Virus record (IMG/VR): IMGVR_UViG_3300010149_000050
Span: 1 to 39,119 of that record
Source of the DNA: a virus
Length of the DNA: 39,119 nucleotides
Strand: one strand, 5' to 3'
The position numbers and the translations under genes are program-made. Positions 1-10,635 of this stretch are shown piece by piece (the first letter of the stretch is position 1; each line of letters opens with the position of its first letter). Under the pieces are notes generated by a model that had not been told where the DNA came from, did no database searches, and worked only from the letters and a program-made list of their open reading frames with translations.

Positions 1-3000
1 GCTAAAGTTTATAGTGAATCTTTAGAGTCTTTCTTAATACCAGAAAAATTTGATAGAGTATTTAAATCATCATATGATACTTTTAAAAATACATTTAAAA
101 ATGCAAGAAATATATTTAAAAAACAAATAGAAGAATATGTTGGTATTCAGGAAAGAAATATACTATTAAATCAATTAGATAAATTAGATATTATACCAGA
201 TCCAGATCAAGTAGAATCATTTTTACTTACAGGAGATTCTAGTCAGCTACGTAATTTTTATAATGATAGTGGTGAGGTAACAGCAATTAATAATCCAGAA
301 AAGTTAAAAGATATAAATGAAAAGATTGGAATATATAATGCAACTAGACCTGATAAAGTAGAAGAAGAAATTCAGGAAGAAGAAGTAGAATTAGAAAATA
401 AAGACTTACAAGATATTTCAGAAGGTGTAGGAGTACAAGTTTCAAAAACAATTACTCCTTTATTATCTAACTCACTGAAACTTGCATATGAAGAATATTC
501 TTCTAGGGCAGCATCATTAAATCAAAAACCATTAAAATATAATGAATGGTTAAATAGTGAAGCAGGAAAAAATCATAAAGAAGCATTTTTTACAATTAAA
601 CAATTATGGGTAGCAAATGACTTATTAATTAATGCTGATAACTCATTAACAGAAGAGCAAATAAAAGCAGATGCTGGTTTAGTTGATTGGTTGAGAAGTG
701 AAGAAGGTAGAAATGATCCGGGAGTATTAGAAGTATTGAATTCTGTTAATCTAACAATTGATGAATTAATAGGTCAAAAAGAATTATTACCTGAAGAAGG
801 AAGTACAGTTAGAGGAGATACTAACAAACGTGTAGTTAGAAAAGGACCTAACGTATCAATTGTTGAAATTAAAACATTAGATTCAGATGGCAATGAAGTT
901 TTATCATATAAAATAAAAGATAACTTTGGAAAAGATATTTCACCAGAAATATTAACTTCATTAAATATTGCAGAAGATGCTTTATTTACAACATCTGAAC
1001 AAGCTCTAAATGCATTTACAAAAATTGAAGCTGCAGTTCCAGATACAACAAAATATGTATTTGATAATACCGTATTAAAAGTAGGTAATTTTGTTTATGA
1101 TAGAAATGGTAATGAGTTTATAGTATTAACCAGTCCAAAAGATATTGAGGCTAAAGGAAATATATTAGAGATAATTCCTTCAGATAAAAATTCTGATCCT
1201 AACAGATTAGATTTTATTAAAGAATTAAAACCTGGAGAGTTTGAAAACTTTTATACTTTACAAAAATTAGAGATTGTTGATTTACCAGATAATGTATCTA
1301 AGCTAGATATTAGAGATATAATACAACCATATCCACATGTTAATAGAGAAACTGGTGAGACAAATGCAAAGGCAAGAGAGCGATATGAGTTTATAATTTC
1401 TAATTTAACAGAAGAAGAAAAGGATCAATTAGTAATAGTATATAGAAAGGATCCTGAAGGAGGAACAGCTAAAGGTAAATTAACTATTGGAGATCAACCT
1501 TCTAATCCTTTAGTAGAAAATATTCAAGCTAAATCTATAATAGGGTTAGCTTTTGGTAATAGTAATACACTTAGTAGAATTAATGGTAAACTTATTGATA
1601 ATAACTTAGAGCCATCAGATTCACCAGAAGGAATATTTGCCTATTTTAAAAATGATAATTATGAGTTTGAAGGTGTATCAGATCCTATAAACTTTACTAT
1701 TGATCAAGCTAAAAATGTAATTGACTTTAGCAAAATACAAGAAGGTAAGAATATTTCTGATGAACAAAAACTAGATATTATTATTAAATCTTTTGCAAAG
1801 AATAAATTACTTAGCACATCAACCGAATCATTAGCTTCTGACTATAATGGTTTTATTCCTTTATCTGGATTATCAGAAAGTTTTACTTTAGATCAATCAA
1901 TTGATGGTTTAATTTTTGATGCTGCTAATCCGCAAAAAGCAGATGAGTTAAAATACAATGCTTCAGATGAATTTGGTAATAAAGTTATAATTCAGATCCA
2001 AGGAGAAGGAAAGAATAAAACAAGAATTGAACGTACAAATCTTCAAGATGCTGCAGCAGTTGAACTTATAAATAAAGTTAATAAAGGTTTAGAAAAAGCT
2101 GGTGAAATAGATGAGAATAATAATTTTACTAACCCTAATATTACTGAGAAGTATGCATTAGCTGTATTATTACCTAGTGGAACATATAAACTTGTTCCAT
2201 TAAAAACTGAACAGTTTAATAGTGATGAATTAAATGAATTATTTATTGGTGTAGTTGATAGAGCAATGCTCACAACACAAGAAAATTTAGATGTTGAAGT
2301 TACTGATGATACAACAGTAAAGCAATTAGAAAAAGCTAAAGAAAAAAATATTGCTTATAATAAAGAATTTAATTCTGAAATTAAAGATTCATTATTTATT
2401 TCATCATCTCTTAAAGGGTATAGATATGAACTACAAGTTAGTCCATGGGGTAAAATAAATTTACAATTAAGACAAAGTGTTGGTCAAAATAAATACAAGA
2501 CTATACAAACTGCATACTTAGGAATATCTGATTTAATGGCAGACTCATCTGCTAAAGATAAAATGGATATACTATTAGAAAAGTTTAATAATCAAGTTAC
2601 AGAAGATCAAAAAATATCATTTAATAACTTTAGAAAATCTTTTCCAATAGATGCCGGTGTTCAAGAGATTCTTGATAAAACAACAACTAATGTTCAGTAT
2701 GATGTTATTGCTAGACCAAGATTATTTATAAACGCTGATTCTGCAAGACAACAGGCTATTATAGATGCTTCAATATCTACTAATAGCGAAAGTGTAAAAG
2801 TTCCAGTTGAATCTGCTCAAGCAGCTATTGATAAACCTGAACCACAACAAGTAGAAAGAGTTGTTGAAGCTGCACCTGAAGTTGCTGAAGAATTTACACC
2901 TGATCAAAGATTAGAAAACTTAAAAGAACAACTTAATGTACTTAAAGCTGAAGTTACTAAAGATTTAACCGGTCCTGCTATAGCTAAAGCTATGAGGACA

Positions 3001-6000
3001 GATGAACGGGTAATTAAGTTAAAAGAAAAAATAAGAAAAGCAGAAGATGAATTAAATGCTGCAAATAAAATATTACCTGCAAATACAACTGAACAAGCTA
3101 ATGCTGATATTGAAGAATTTAAATCTTGGGCTAAATCAAATTTACCTGATTTTATTACTATTGATGATATAAATACATTAGGTAATAACATGAAAGCTGG
3201 CGGTGTTCGTGTTGGTGCTTTTGCATTAGGATTATATAATTTAGGTGGTGGTCTAACTATCAACGGTACTATATATACAGGAGCTACAAATCCATTTAAA
3301 TATCATGAAGGATTCCATGCTGTATATAGATTACTTTTAACAGACGAACAACAAGCAAAATATTTATCTATTGCTAGAAGAGAAGTTAGAGCTAAGTTAA
3401 GAAAAGAAGGTAAGAGCTATAGAAAAGAACTAGAAAGATTTAAAAACTCTGCAGATACATATTCTGATATGAGTGATTCAAGATTAGAAAAAGAATATCT
3501 TGAAGAATACATGGCTGATGAGTTTGAATTATTTAAACAAAATCCAAGATCTACTAAAACAGATTCTAGTATTAAATCATTATTCAATAGAATATTAGAA
3601 TGGATAAAAGCATTATTTAATTCATATACTAAGAATGAACTATTAACTCTTTTTGAAAATATAGATTCTGGTAAATTTAGAACAGCTTCTGTAAAAAATA
3701 ATAACTTTACTACAAATCTAATTGAGGGTGTATCTGTTGAAGCTAATGCATTAATTCCATATGATTTTGTTAGTGAAACAAACAAAGATGGAGACCGTAA
3801 TATAGGATATTTATATTTGGATAGTGCTATTGCAGAGCCGATGATTAGATCAATAGCAGCTACATTTTTAACAGATGTTTCATCACAAACACAAGCAAAA
3901 AAATTAAGAGAACTTGAATCAAAGTTTAAAGAAGTTGAAGAAGTTGAAGACATTACTCCAGAGGAAATTTTAAATAATATTCTTGATGAGTTTGAGTGGC
4001 TTTATAGTTTAGATAATGAGATTAATGATGATAAATCTGATATTCAAAAAGAACAACTTGAAAATGTTAGTAAATCATTTGAACTATACAGATCCGAGAT
4101 TAAAAAAGATGTAAATTCATTACTTAGTATAATAACTAAACAAAGCGCAGATCAAGAATTTGATAATGAATTTTTTGAAAGTGAAGCTGGATTAAGAACT
4201 GTTGAGCAGTTTAATAAAGATGCATCAATGATTGGTGGATTTGCTAGTCTTGCTGAAGGTATAAGAGCTTATATAGCAACTACTACATTAGAGGATGTAG
4301 ATTACTTTGGTAACAAAGAACTAAGCGAAGGTAGACCATTGATTGTTCCTGTTGAATTTATGGATGCTTATAACGGAATGTTAAAAGCTGTAAAGAACTT
4401 AAGTGATTCAAAAGAGATATTAAGGAACATGTATTACTTTGGTCAGGATAATCCAAATACAGGAGCTGTTGTAAATAGAATGCTATTAGATACTATTGGT
4501 GATAATGGCATTGAAGTTATAGAGTCTGATAATCCATTACCAGAAAAAATTAAAAATCCATTATTACTTCAAAGTATATTAAAAGGTTTTGAAAACTTTA
4601 GAGTAAACTATTTATTCATGCAACGTGATGATACAGGTGGTTCTTTAATATATTCAGCAGCAAATAGAGATGATGTTAACTCACAACTTTCAAGATGGTC
4701 ACAAGCATGGGTACAAGCATCTAAGAAAATTAAATCTGATAAAACTTTTAAAGATGGAGCAATAGAAGCAATTAATAAGTTTAGAGTTTATCTTGAAGGT
4801 ACACAGTTAATTGATGATTTACAATTAGATAGAATATCTAAAGAGACATCACAAGATTTGTTTAACTATACTGGTATAAGATTAAGCAAAAAATATATTG
4901 CTTTTAGTATAGCGTATAATAGAGAATCAAGAACTCCAAAACAAGAAACTAATTATAATGCTAATCAATATGTTTTACCTATAGATTCAGCAGATATAGA
5001 ACAATTGCAAAGATCTATAGAAAGTAATGGTGATATATTTGATCCTGGAATAGAAGGTATGTCTTCACGTTTAAATAAAATGAGTGAAAACAATGCTGAG
5101 TTTGATGAAACAGTTGGTGCACCAGTATTTAAAAATCCAAATGGAGATTTGGTATATGCTCATCAGCTTCCAACATTCCACTTAAAACAAGTTGAAGCAT
5201 TAAATAATACTGAAGAACTAAATGATCTTAGAGATGGATACTTAGAAAATAATTATTTATTAAATGATCCGGCTTTCATAAAACTTTCTGATAAGAGTAA
5301 ATTAAGAGTAACTAGAATTGCAGGTAGTTTAGTAGGAAAATTAAATGAGACCGAAGAGGAAATAAATGCAAGACTAACAGGTATATCAGACAGAAGTGCA
5401 TATGGAGACTTTACTCCTAGAGAACTTGTATTATCACTTTTAAATTTTTACACTTCTAATTATAATACAAAGAGTGGTAAAGTTGAAACAGTTGAATATG
5501 AGGATAATTTAACAGATCAAACTATGACTGCGGCACTAGCTCCAGTTCTAATAAGAGTAATGGAGGCTTCAAATACTGGAGACTTATTATCACTTCCTGT
5601 TATAAAAACTGTAGAGTTAGTAAAAGGAAAAACTAAATTAACTGAAAAAGCACTTAATATTTATTTAGAACAAATAGATAATGAGTTTAAAAGAATACAA
5701 CGTGAGTCAAATTCTGAAACTAAATCTGAAGAAAGATTAGGTTATAATGATACTGATACTGGAAGAGCATTTAAATTTTATAATACAGGACTATTATTAG
5801 ATCAAAACATCAAAGAAGGTTTAGAAGAAAAAGCAAAAACTAATTTTGATATATCACTTAAAGAAGCATTATCATCATTAAATAAAACTGAAGGTCAATT
5901 TAAAAAAGATCTAGAGAAGAAATTAAATGATGAGTTTGAAAAGTTTGATCAGTTATTAGTAGAGTTAGGTGCAAAAGATTTAACAAGTAATGCAATTAAT

Positions 6001-9000
6001 AAAGGTTTATCTTCTGCTCCAGAATTAAATTTAATTAATGATAAAGAATATAATCTTAAACAAATATTCTTTAATGATTGGATCAATACTACAGCAATAA
6101 ATGAAGTGTTACTTGGAGATCAAGCTGTATCATTAAAAGATGCAGTTGATAAAACTAAAAGAGGTAAAGGTCAAAATGGTGCTTTCTATAGTTCAGAAAG
6201 TAATTTTACAGCACCTGAGTATGGTATAAATCATCCTAATAAAGAGATTAGTTATGTTGCTTTAGAAGAACCGATTGGAGTATCATCAATTGGTGGTAAG
6301 AGTATTGATAGAGCTGATGGTCAACTTTATATGACAACCAAAGCATTTAGATATACAAGATTTGGTATTGGTAAACTTACAGCTGCTCAAGCAGAATTAT
6401 TAGATAGAGTTGAAAGAGGAGAGTATATTCCTTCTTACTCAATATTTGAACCTGGAGGTTATGCTTCAAATAAAGAAATGCTAAACAGTAAGAAGATGGT
6501 TTACTTTGATGGTAAAACATATTTAAAGATGTCAGCATTTGTACTAACTCCTGAGTTAACTTCTAACCCTGATGGTACAGCTAAACCTTCCAGAGAAGCA
6601 TTACACAACTTAAGAATTAAACTTGAAGCTATTGAAAAAGAAACAAATACAATAGCCATGGCTTCTCCTTTAAGTGCTTCTAAAATGATGAAGCAAAAAG
6701 TAAATTCATTAACTACGCTTGATAATACAGAAGAGTTTGAAAATGGTTATTCTACATTAGAAACAAAATACTTTGGATTACAAGTATTAAACCCATCTAA
6801 TAAATTAGAAACAACAGATCCTACTCAAATTAAAGCTCTTGTTACTTCTGAACAAGATGACTCTGTAGAAGTTGAAGGTCTTAATATGACTGTAGGTAAA
6901 ATAAGAGAAGAATATAATAAGGCTACCAATAGAAGGCTTGTTTTAAAATATAAGAATAACAGAAATCTTATTTTTACTTTTGATAAGGCAATGAAAGAAG
7001 TTGCTGAGTTTAAAATTACAGGTAAGATAACACCTAACTTATCTATATTTTTAGATTATGCTACTGAGTCACTTAAAGCTAGTAAGTCTAGTAGTAATCT
7101 TTTAGAGTTCTTTTCTAAACAAAACGGTGAACAAAAGTATAATTTAAATAATCCTATTACTGTAAATAAGTTTGAAGAATTATTTTTAAGCTTCTTTAGT
7201 AAAGGTGTATTATCAGAAAAAATTCCTGGAGAGACTTTATCTTTAGTTTCTGATTTTGGTATGAAAGTATACAGAAGAGTATATGAAGTAGATGCTGATG
7301 GTAATCCAGTTAGATCAGAAGTAATTAGAGAAAAGCAATGGGAAAAACTTGAAGATAAACCAGAAGTATTTACTTTAAGTAATTTAACTAATGATCAAAT
7401 ACCTGCAGAAGGCATAGTAGTATTAGATAGATTAAGAACAGGTTTGATGGAATACACTAATCCTAAAGATCCTAAAACAGCTACAGGTCAACGATATAGT
7501 GAAGGTCTTGTTCCAGCGCACCATGCATCTGTTAGAAATCTTATTGAAAATACAGCTGCTAATATTCCTGAAGTTATATCAAAAATGTTTGCTGTACGTA
7601 TACCTTCTCAAGATAATCACTCTACAATGAATGTAAAGCTTGTAGATTTCTTACCTACTGTAAATGGTTCTAGTGCAATGTTCCCACAAGAATTGGTTGA
7701 GATAGCTGGATCTGACTTTGATATTGACAAGGTATTTACTCAGATAAAAGAATTCTATGTAGAGGATAATAAATTTTATGAGTATGGAGCAACAGAAGGA
7801 AGAGAGTATAAAGACTACATAAAGTATGTAAATGAAAAAGTAAATGAGAATACTCCATATGCTAAAGGATATAGACTATATGAGACCCAAGGTTTAAATA
7901 TAGAAGATTCATATACAGATGCTGAAATGCTAGCTTTAAATGATTTAGGATTTACCGATAAGTCTATAAAAGCTTTAACAGCATTAGGTCTTCCTGTAAG
8001 TAAAAAACAATATGAAGATTATAAATCTAAGTATGGAGAACCGTATGAAGCAGCATACAATAATGAAATACTAGATTATAAGTATGCACTGATGGGTAAT
8101 AGAGGTGTAACAGAAGCAAAAGAAGGAACACCTATATCATATACTCCTGCAGGTTTGGAAATATTAACAGATAAAGAAACTCAAACTGGAATACTGGAAG
8201 TATTAGAAGAACTTTTACCAGGGTTGAAAGAAAAAAATAGAGAGGATAATGTAGATGTGGATAACATACTTGGTAAGATTAAAGCATGGATGGCAAATAA
8301 AGGTGCTGCAATTGGAGCAATTGTATTACCTAATACATATCTAAGTTTATTAACTGAGTATAAATCAAAACTAAAAGGACCGGCTCCTGTATTTAACGAT
8401 AGAGCTTATAATGATTTTGGAGTATTAAATGAAATACTTAGTGATGGTACTAAAGGTGATAGAAAGCAAGATATAATATCTTCTTTAATTACTGCAATGA
8501 CAGACAATGCCAAAGAACGTTTAGCAGCAAAACTAGGTTTAAACAGACATTCTCTTAGTATTGTTGCAAATGCTACAGCATTAGGTATACCGCTTAAAAC
8601 TAGTTTGTTACTTGTCAACAATCCATTGATAACATCTATATATGATCAAGCCTTTAATAAAAAAGAAAAAACAGATCCGGGTGTTAAGAATATTCTTAAA
8701 CAACAGATTGATAATCTAACTGAAGTAAGGAAAATAAAACCTGCATCAATAAGTGATGATATATTAATAAACTACTATAATGAAGAGTTTCCTGTAGAAA
8801 AAACTGAAGAAGTTATAACCGAGGAAGCACCGGTAGAGGAAGTTGTTAAAGAAGATAAACCTGATGGAAGAGCTGAAGATATAAAATTAGGTATTCTTTT
8901 AGAGTTCCAAAAACTACTTGACATTAAAGACTTTACATCTAAGATGTCTGCTGTTACTACATTATCTAATGGATTAGGTAAAAATATAGCAGATATAAAT

Positions 9001-10629
9001 AAAAGAGTAAATGATATATCTGATCTTTTTGCAAAAGGAGCACTTATAGATTTAAATAAAGTTTTTAGAGGTTCTACTTGGCAGTCTGGTTATCTAAAAA
9101 TATTTGAACAATTTTATAATGATATAGCACCTGCTGCCTTTGTATCAGGTACAGAAAACTTTAGATCTATATTGAATGATTTATATAAGAGTATAAAAAC
9201 AAATACACTAGATTTTACTGAAGAAGTTGAATCTAAGATATCTAGAGATTTATTATCTTATTTGACAATTAAAGCTTATCAGAAAAACAAATTAGATACT
9301 AATTCACAATCTGTAGCAACATTGAATAATTCTTATATATATCCTACTGTAGAAGGTGGACAGTATAAAACTATCACTGATACTATAAATACATTAAGAG
9401 AACAGGAGGATTTAAAAGATAATTTCTTTGTTCAGAATTTTGCAATAAGCAATCCTGCTGATGATCAATCTAATACAACAGGTTTAGAATTACTTGAAGC
9501 AAATACTTTTAGAAATTTAAATCAAGCTCAAATGATTGATTTGCAAACATCATTTGCTAGATTATATGGCTCTGTTAAATATAAACAAGATGCTATAGAT
9601 ATAGTAAATTATATGATGGTTAAAGATGGATTACAAATAGGCTATGCGTCTTTAATACAAGCTATCTCACCATTTATGATGGAACAATATTTAAATCATG
9701 TTGATACAGCATCTAATGCATTGAGAAGTAATAACAATGAACTTATTACATCTACATTTGGATTAAACTTTGAAGATCTCAAATCTGAATTTATAGAAGG
9801 TTATTTGCTATCTAATAGAAGTAATACTTTATTGAACAATTATAATTTTACTACTACATTAACGGGTGATCTTATAAAACCTGAAGATGTAAATATAGTA
9901 GATGATACATTAACTGCTAAATCTGAAGATGTAAATCCTCTTTTTGTTCGTGTTACCGATACATTTGAAGGTAGAGATTTTACAAAAGTAACTTATAAAA
10001 CATATAGGCTTACAGGTGCGGATAAAGATGTTGCTACATATACCGAAGTAGAAACTACAGGTTCTAATCAACAGAATCCTATAGGATTTATGTTTGGTGA
10101 TAGACCTACATATAATCAAGTAAGAGAGTATGTAAAAAGTAGAGAGAAGAAAGAAGATACAGTTGAGGAAGAACAACAACTAGATAGAATAGATCAAGTA
10201 AAGCAGCGAGCTGCACAAGCACCAGGCGCTAATATTGAAGTTACTAGTGATGGTATTGTTAAAATCAATGATAAAAATATTGCTGATATTACACCAACTG
10301 AAAAAAATCTTAAGGTTGAAAAGGTAGAAGAATATACGGATATTGATCCAGATCTTATTGATGAACTTGATAATATTAATGAAGATGCTCAACAACTAAC
10401 ATCGGATCTATTTAATGAACTTCAAAAATTCAATGAAGAAATAAATGATAATTATACAATCATTGAAAACTTTTGGGATAGTAATATACAATTTAACAAA
10501 GAGATTAAAAATTCTCTGAGAGAAAACAATAATATATTATCTTTGGAAGACTTGATTAAAGAATATGAAGACGGTATTTATAAAGATCAAGAGGAGTTTG
10601 TAGAACAGATTAAAAAATGTAACTTATAA
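1..10629 (+). CDS. Giant virion RNA polymerase-like protein with zincin domain (5' end outside window)
   Basis: The frame is open from base 1, with no in-frame ATG before the TTG at 691, so the gene is truncated at the left edge and encodes at least 3542 residues. Numbering from base 1, residues 1102-1106 read HEGFH, a zincin metallopeptidase HExxH motif followed by an acidic helix. Residues 2572-2576 read DFDID after AGS; about 40 residues upstream is VRIPSQ (R2533, P2535). That order matches the NRxPTLHR...NADFDGD block of RNA polymerase beta-prime and the DxDxD motif of crAss-like and YonO-like single-chain polymerases. A lysine-rich stretch (K2172, K2176, K2228, K2231) could be the partner double-psi barrel. 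By analogy with phage phi14:2 it may be packaged in the virion and transcribe early genes. The polymerase call rests on motifs only; the zincin could process the polypeptide. Confidence 0.72.
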   Translation, partial: AKVYSESLESFLIPEKFDRVFKSSYDTFKNTFKNARNIFKKQIEEYVGIQERNILLNQLDKLDIIPDPDQVESFLLTGDSSQLRNFYNDSGEVTAINNPEKLKDINEKIGIYNATRPDKVEEEIQEEEVELENKDLQDISEGVGVQVSKTITPLLSNSLKLAYEEYSSRAASLNQKPLKYNEWLNSEAGKNHKEAFFTIKQLWVANDLLINADNSLTEEQIKADAGLVDWLRSEEGRNDPGVLEVLNSVNLTIDELIGQKELLPEEGSTVRGDTNKRVVRKGPNVSIVEIKTLDSDGNEVLSYKIKDNFGKDISPEILTSLNIAEDALFTTSEQALNAFTKIEAAVPDTTKYVFDNTVLKVGNFVYDRNGNEFIVLTSPKDIEAKGNILEIIPSDKNSDPNRLDFIKELKPGEFENFYTLQKLEIVDLPDNVSKLDIRDIIQPYPHVNRETGETNAKARERYEFIISNLTEEEKDQLVIVYRKDPEGGTAKGKLTIGDQPSNPLVENIQAKSIIGLAFGNSNTLSRINGKLIDNNLEPSDSPEGIFAYFKNDNYEFEGVSDPINFTIDQAKNVIDFSKIQEGKNISDEQKLDIIIKSFAKNKLLSTSTESLASDYNGFIPLSGLSESFTLDQSIDGLIFDAANPQKADELKYNASDEFGNKVIIQIQGEGKNKTRIERTNLQDAAAVELINKVNKGLEKAGEIDENNNFTNPNITEKYALAVLLPSGTYKLVPLKTEQFNSDELNELFIGVVDRAMLTTQENLDVEVTDDTTVKQLEKAKEKNIAYNKEFNSEIKDSLFISSSLKGYRYELQVSPWGKINLQLRQSVGQNKYKTIQTAYLGISDLMADSSAKDKMDILLEKFNNQVTEDQKISFNNFRKSFPIDAGVQEILDKTTTNVQYDVIARPRLFINADSARQQAIIDASISTNSESVKVPVESAQAAIDKPEPQQVERVVEAAPEVAEEFTPDQRLENLKEQLNVLKAEVTKDLTGPAIAKAMRTDERVIKLKEKIRKAEDELNAANKILPANTTEQANADIEEFKSWAKSNLPDFITIDDINTLGNNMKAGGVRVGAFALGLYNLGGGLTINGTIYTGATNPFKYHEGFHAVYRLLLTDEQQAKYLSIARREVRAKLRKEGKSYRKELERFKNSADTYSDMSDSRLEKEYLEEYMADEFELFKQNPRSTKTDSSIKSLFNRILEWIKALFNSYTKNELLTLFENIDSGKFRTASVKNNNFTTNLIEGVSVEANALIPYDFVSETNKDGDRNIGYLYLDSAIAEPMIRSIAATFLTDVSSQTQAKKLRELESKFKEVEEVEDITPEEILNNILDEFEWLYSLDNEINDDKSDIQKEQLENVSKSFELYRSEIKKDVNSLLSIITKQSADQEFDNEFFESEAGLRTVEQFNKDASMIGGFASLAEGIRAYIATTTLEDVDYFGNKELSEGRPLIVPVEFMDAYNGMLKAVKNLSDSKEILRNMYYFGQDNPNTGAVVNRMLLDTIGDNGIEVIESDNPLPEKIKNPLLLQSILKGFENFRVNYLFMQRDDTGGSLIYSAANRDDVNSQLSRWSQAWVQASKKIKSDKTFKDGAIEAINKFRVYLEGTQLIDDLQLDRISKETSQDLFNYTGIRLSKKYIAFSIAYNRESRTPKQETNYNANQYVLPIDSADIEQLQRSIESNGDIFDPGIEGMSSRLNKMSENNAEFDETVGAPVFKNPNGDLVYAHQLPTFHLKQVEALNNTEELNDLRDGYLENNYLLNDPAFIKLSDKSKLRVTRIAGSLVGKLNETEEEINARLTGISDRSAYGDFTPRELVLSLLNFYTSNYNTKSGKVETVEYEDNLTDQTMTAALAPVLIRVMEASNTGDLLSLPVIKTVELVKGKTKLTEKALNIYLEQIDNEFKRIQRESNSETKSEERLGYNDTDTGRAFKFYNTGLLLDQNIKEGLEEKAKTNFDISLKEALSSLNKTEGQFKKDLEKKLNDEFEKFDQLLVELGAKDLTSNAINKGLSSAPELNLINDKEYNLKQIFFNDWINTTAINEVLLGDQAVSLKDAVDKTKRGKGQNGAFYSSESNFTAPEYGINHPNKEISYVALEEPIGVSSIGGKSIDRADGQLYMTTKAFRYTRFGIGKLTAAQAELLDRVERGEYIPSYSIFEPGGYASNKEMLNSKKMVYFDGKTYLKMSAFVLTPELTSNPDGTAKPSREALHNLRIKLEAIEKETNTIAMASPLSASKMMKQKVNSLTTLDNTEEFENGYSTLETKYFGLQVLNPSNKLETTDPTQIKALVTSEQDDSVEVEGLNMTVGKIREEYNKATNRRLVLKYKNNRNLIFTFDKAMKEVAEFKITGKITPNLSIFLDYATESLKASKSSSNLLEFFSKQNGEQKYNLNNPITVNKFEELFLSFFSKGVLSEKIPGETLSLVSDFGMKVYRRVYEVDADGNPVRSEVIREKQWEKLEDKPEVFTLSNLTNDQIPAEGIVVLDRLRTGLMEYTNPKDPKTATGQRYSEGLVPAHHASVRNLIENTAANIPEVISKMFAVRIPSQDNHSTMNVKLVDFLPTVNGSSAMFPQELVEIAGSDFDIDKVFTQIKEFYVEDNKFYEYGATEGREYKDYIKYVNEKVNENTPYAKGYRLYETQGLNIEDSYTDAEMLALNDLGFTDKSIKALTALGLPVSKKQYEDYKSKYGEPYEAAYNNEILDYKYALMGNRGVTEAKEGTPISYTPAGLEILTDKETQTGILEVLEELLPGLKEKNREDNVDVDNILGKIKAWMANKGAAIGAIVLPNTYLSLLTEYKSKLKGPAPVFNDRAYNDFGVLNEILSDGTKGDRKQDIISSLITAMTDNAKERLAAKLGLNRHSLSIVANATALGIPLKTSLLLVNNPLITSIYDQAFNKKEKTDPGVKNILKQQIDNLTEVRKIKPASISDDILINYYNEEFPVEKTEEVITEEAPVEEVVKEDKPDGRAEDIKLGILLEFQKLLDIKDFTSKMSAVTTLSNGLGKNIADINKRVNDISDLFAKGALIDLNKVFRGSTWQSGYLKIFEQFYNDIAPAAFVSGTENFRSILNDLYKSIKTNTLDFTEEVESKISRDLLSYLTIKAYQKNKLDTNSQSVATLNNSYIYPTVEGGQYKTITDTINTLREQEDLKDNFFVQNFAISNPADDQSNTTGLELLEANTFRNLNQAQMIDLQTSFARLYGSVKYKQDAIDIVNYMMVKDGLQIGYASLIQAISPFMMEQYLNHVDTASNALRSNNNELITSTFGLNFEDLKSEFIEGYLLSNRSNTLLNNYNFTTTLTGDLIKPEDVNIVDDTLTAKSEDVNPLFVRVTDTFEGRDFTKVTYKTYRLTGADKDVATYTEVETTGSNQQNPIGFMFGDRPTYNQVREYVKSREKKEDTVEEEQQLDRIDQVKQRAAQAPGANIEVTSDGIVKINDKNIADITPTEKNLKVEKVEEYTDIDPDLIDELDNINEDAQQLTSDLFNELQKFNEEINDNYTIIENFWDSNIQFNKEIKNSLRENNNILSLEDLIKEYEDGIYKDQEEFVEQIKKCNL

Positions 10630-10635
10630 TAAACT

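Noticed and set aside
2904-3263. Minus-strand 119-aa and other 70-180-aa frames under the giant genes (for example 3417-3953, 9910-10179)
   Set aside because: They lie wholly opposite long coding sequences, have no neighbours in register, and their amino-acid composition is what the antisense of an AT-rich gene yields.
691-10629. TTG at 691 as the true start of the giant polymerase-like gene
   Set aside because: The same frame is open without a stop back to base 1, so the gene extends beyond the left edge; TTG is just the first allowed start codon in view.
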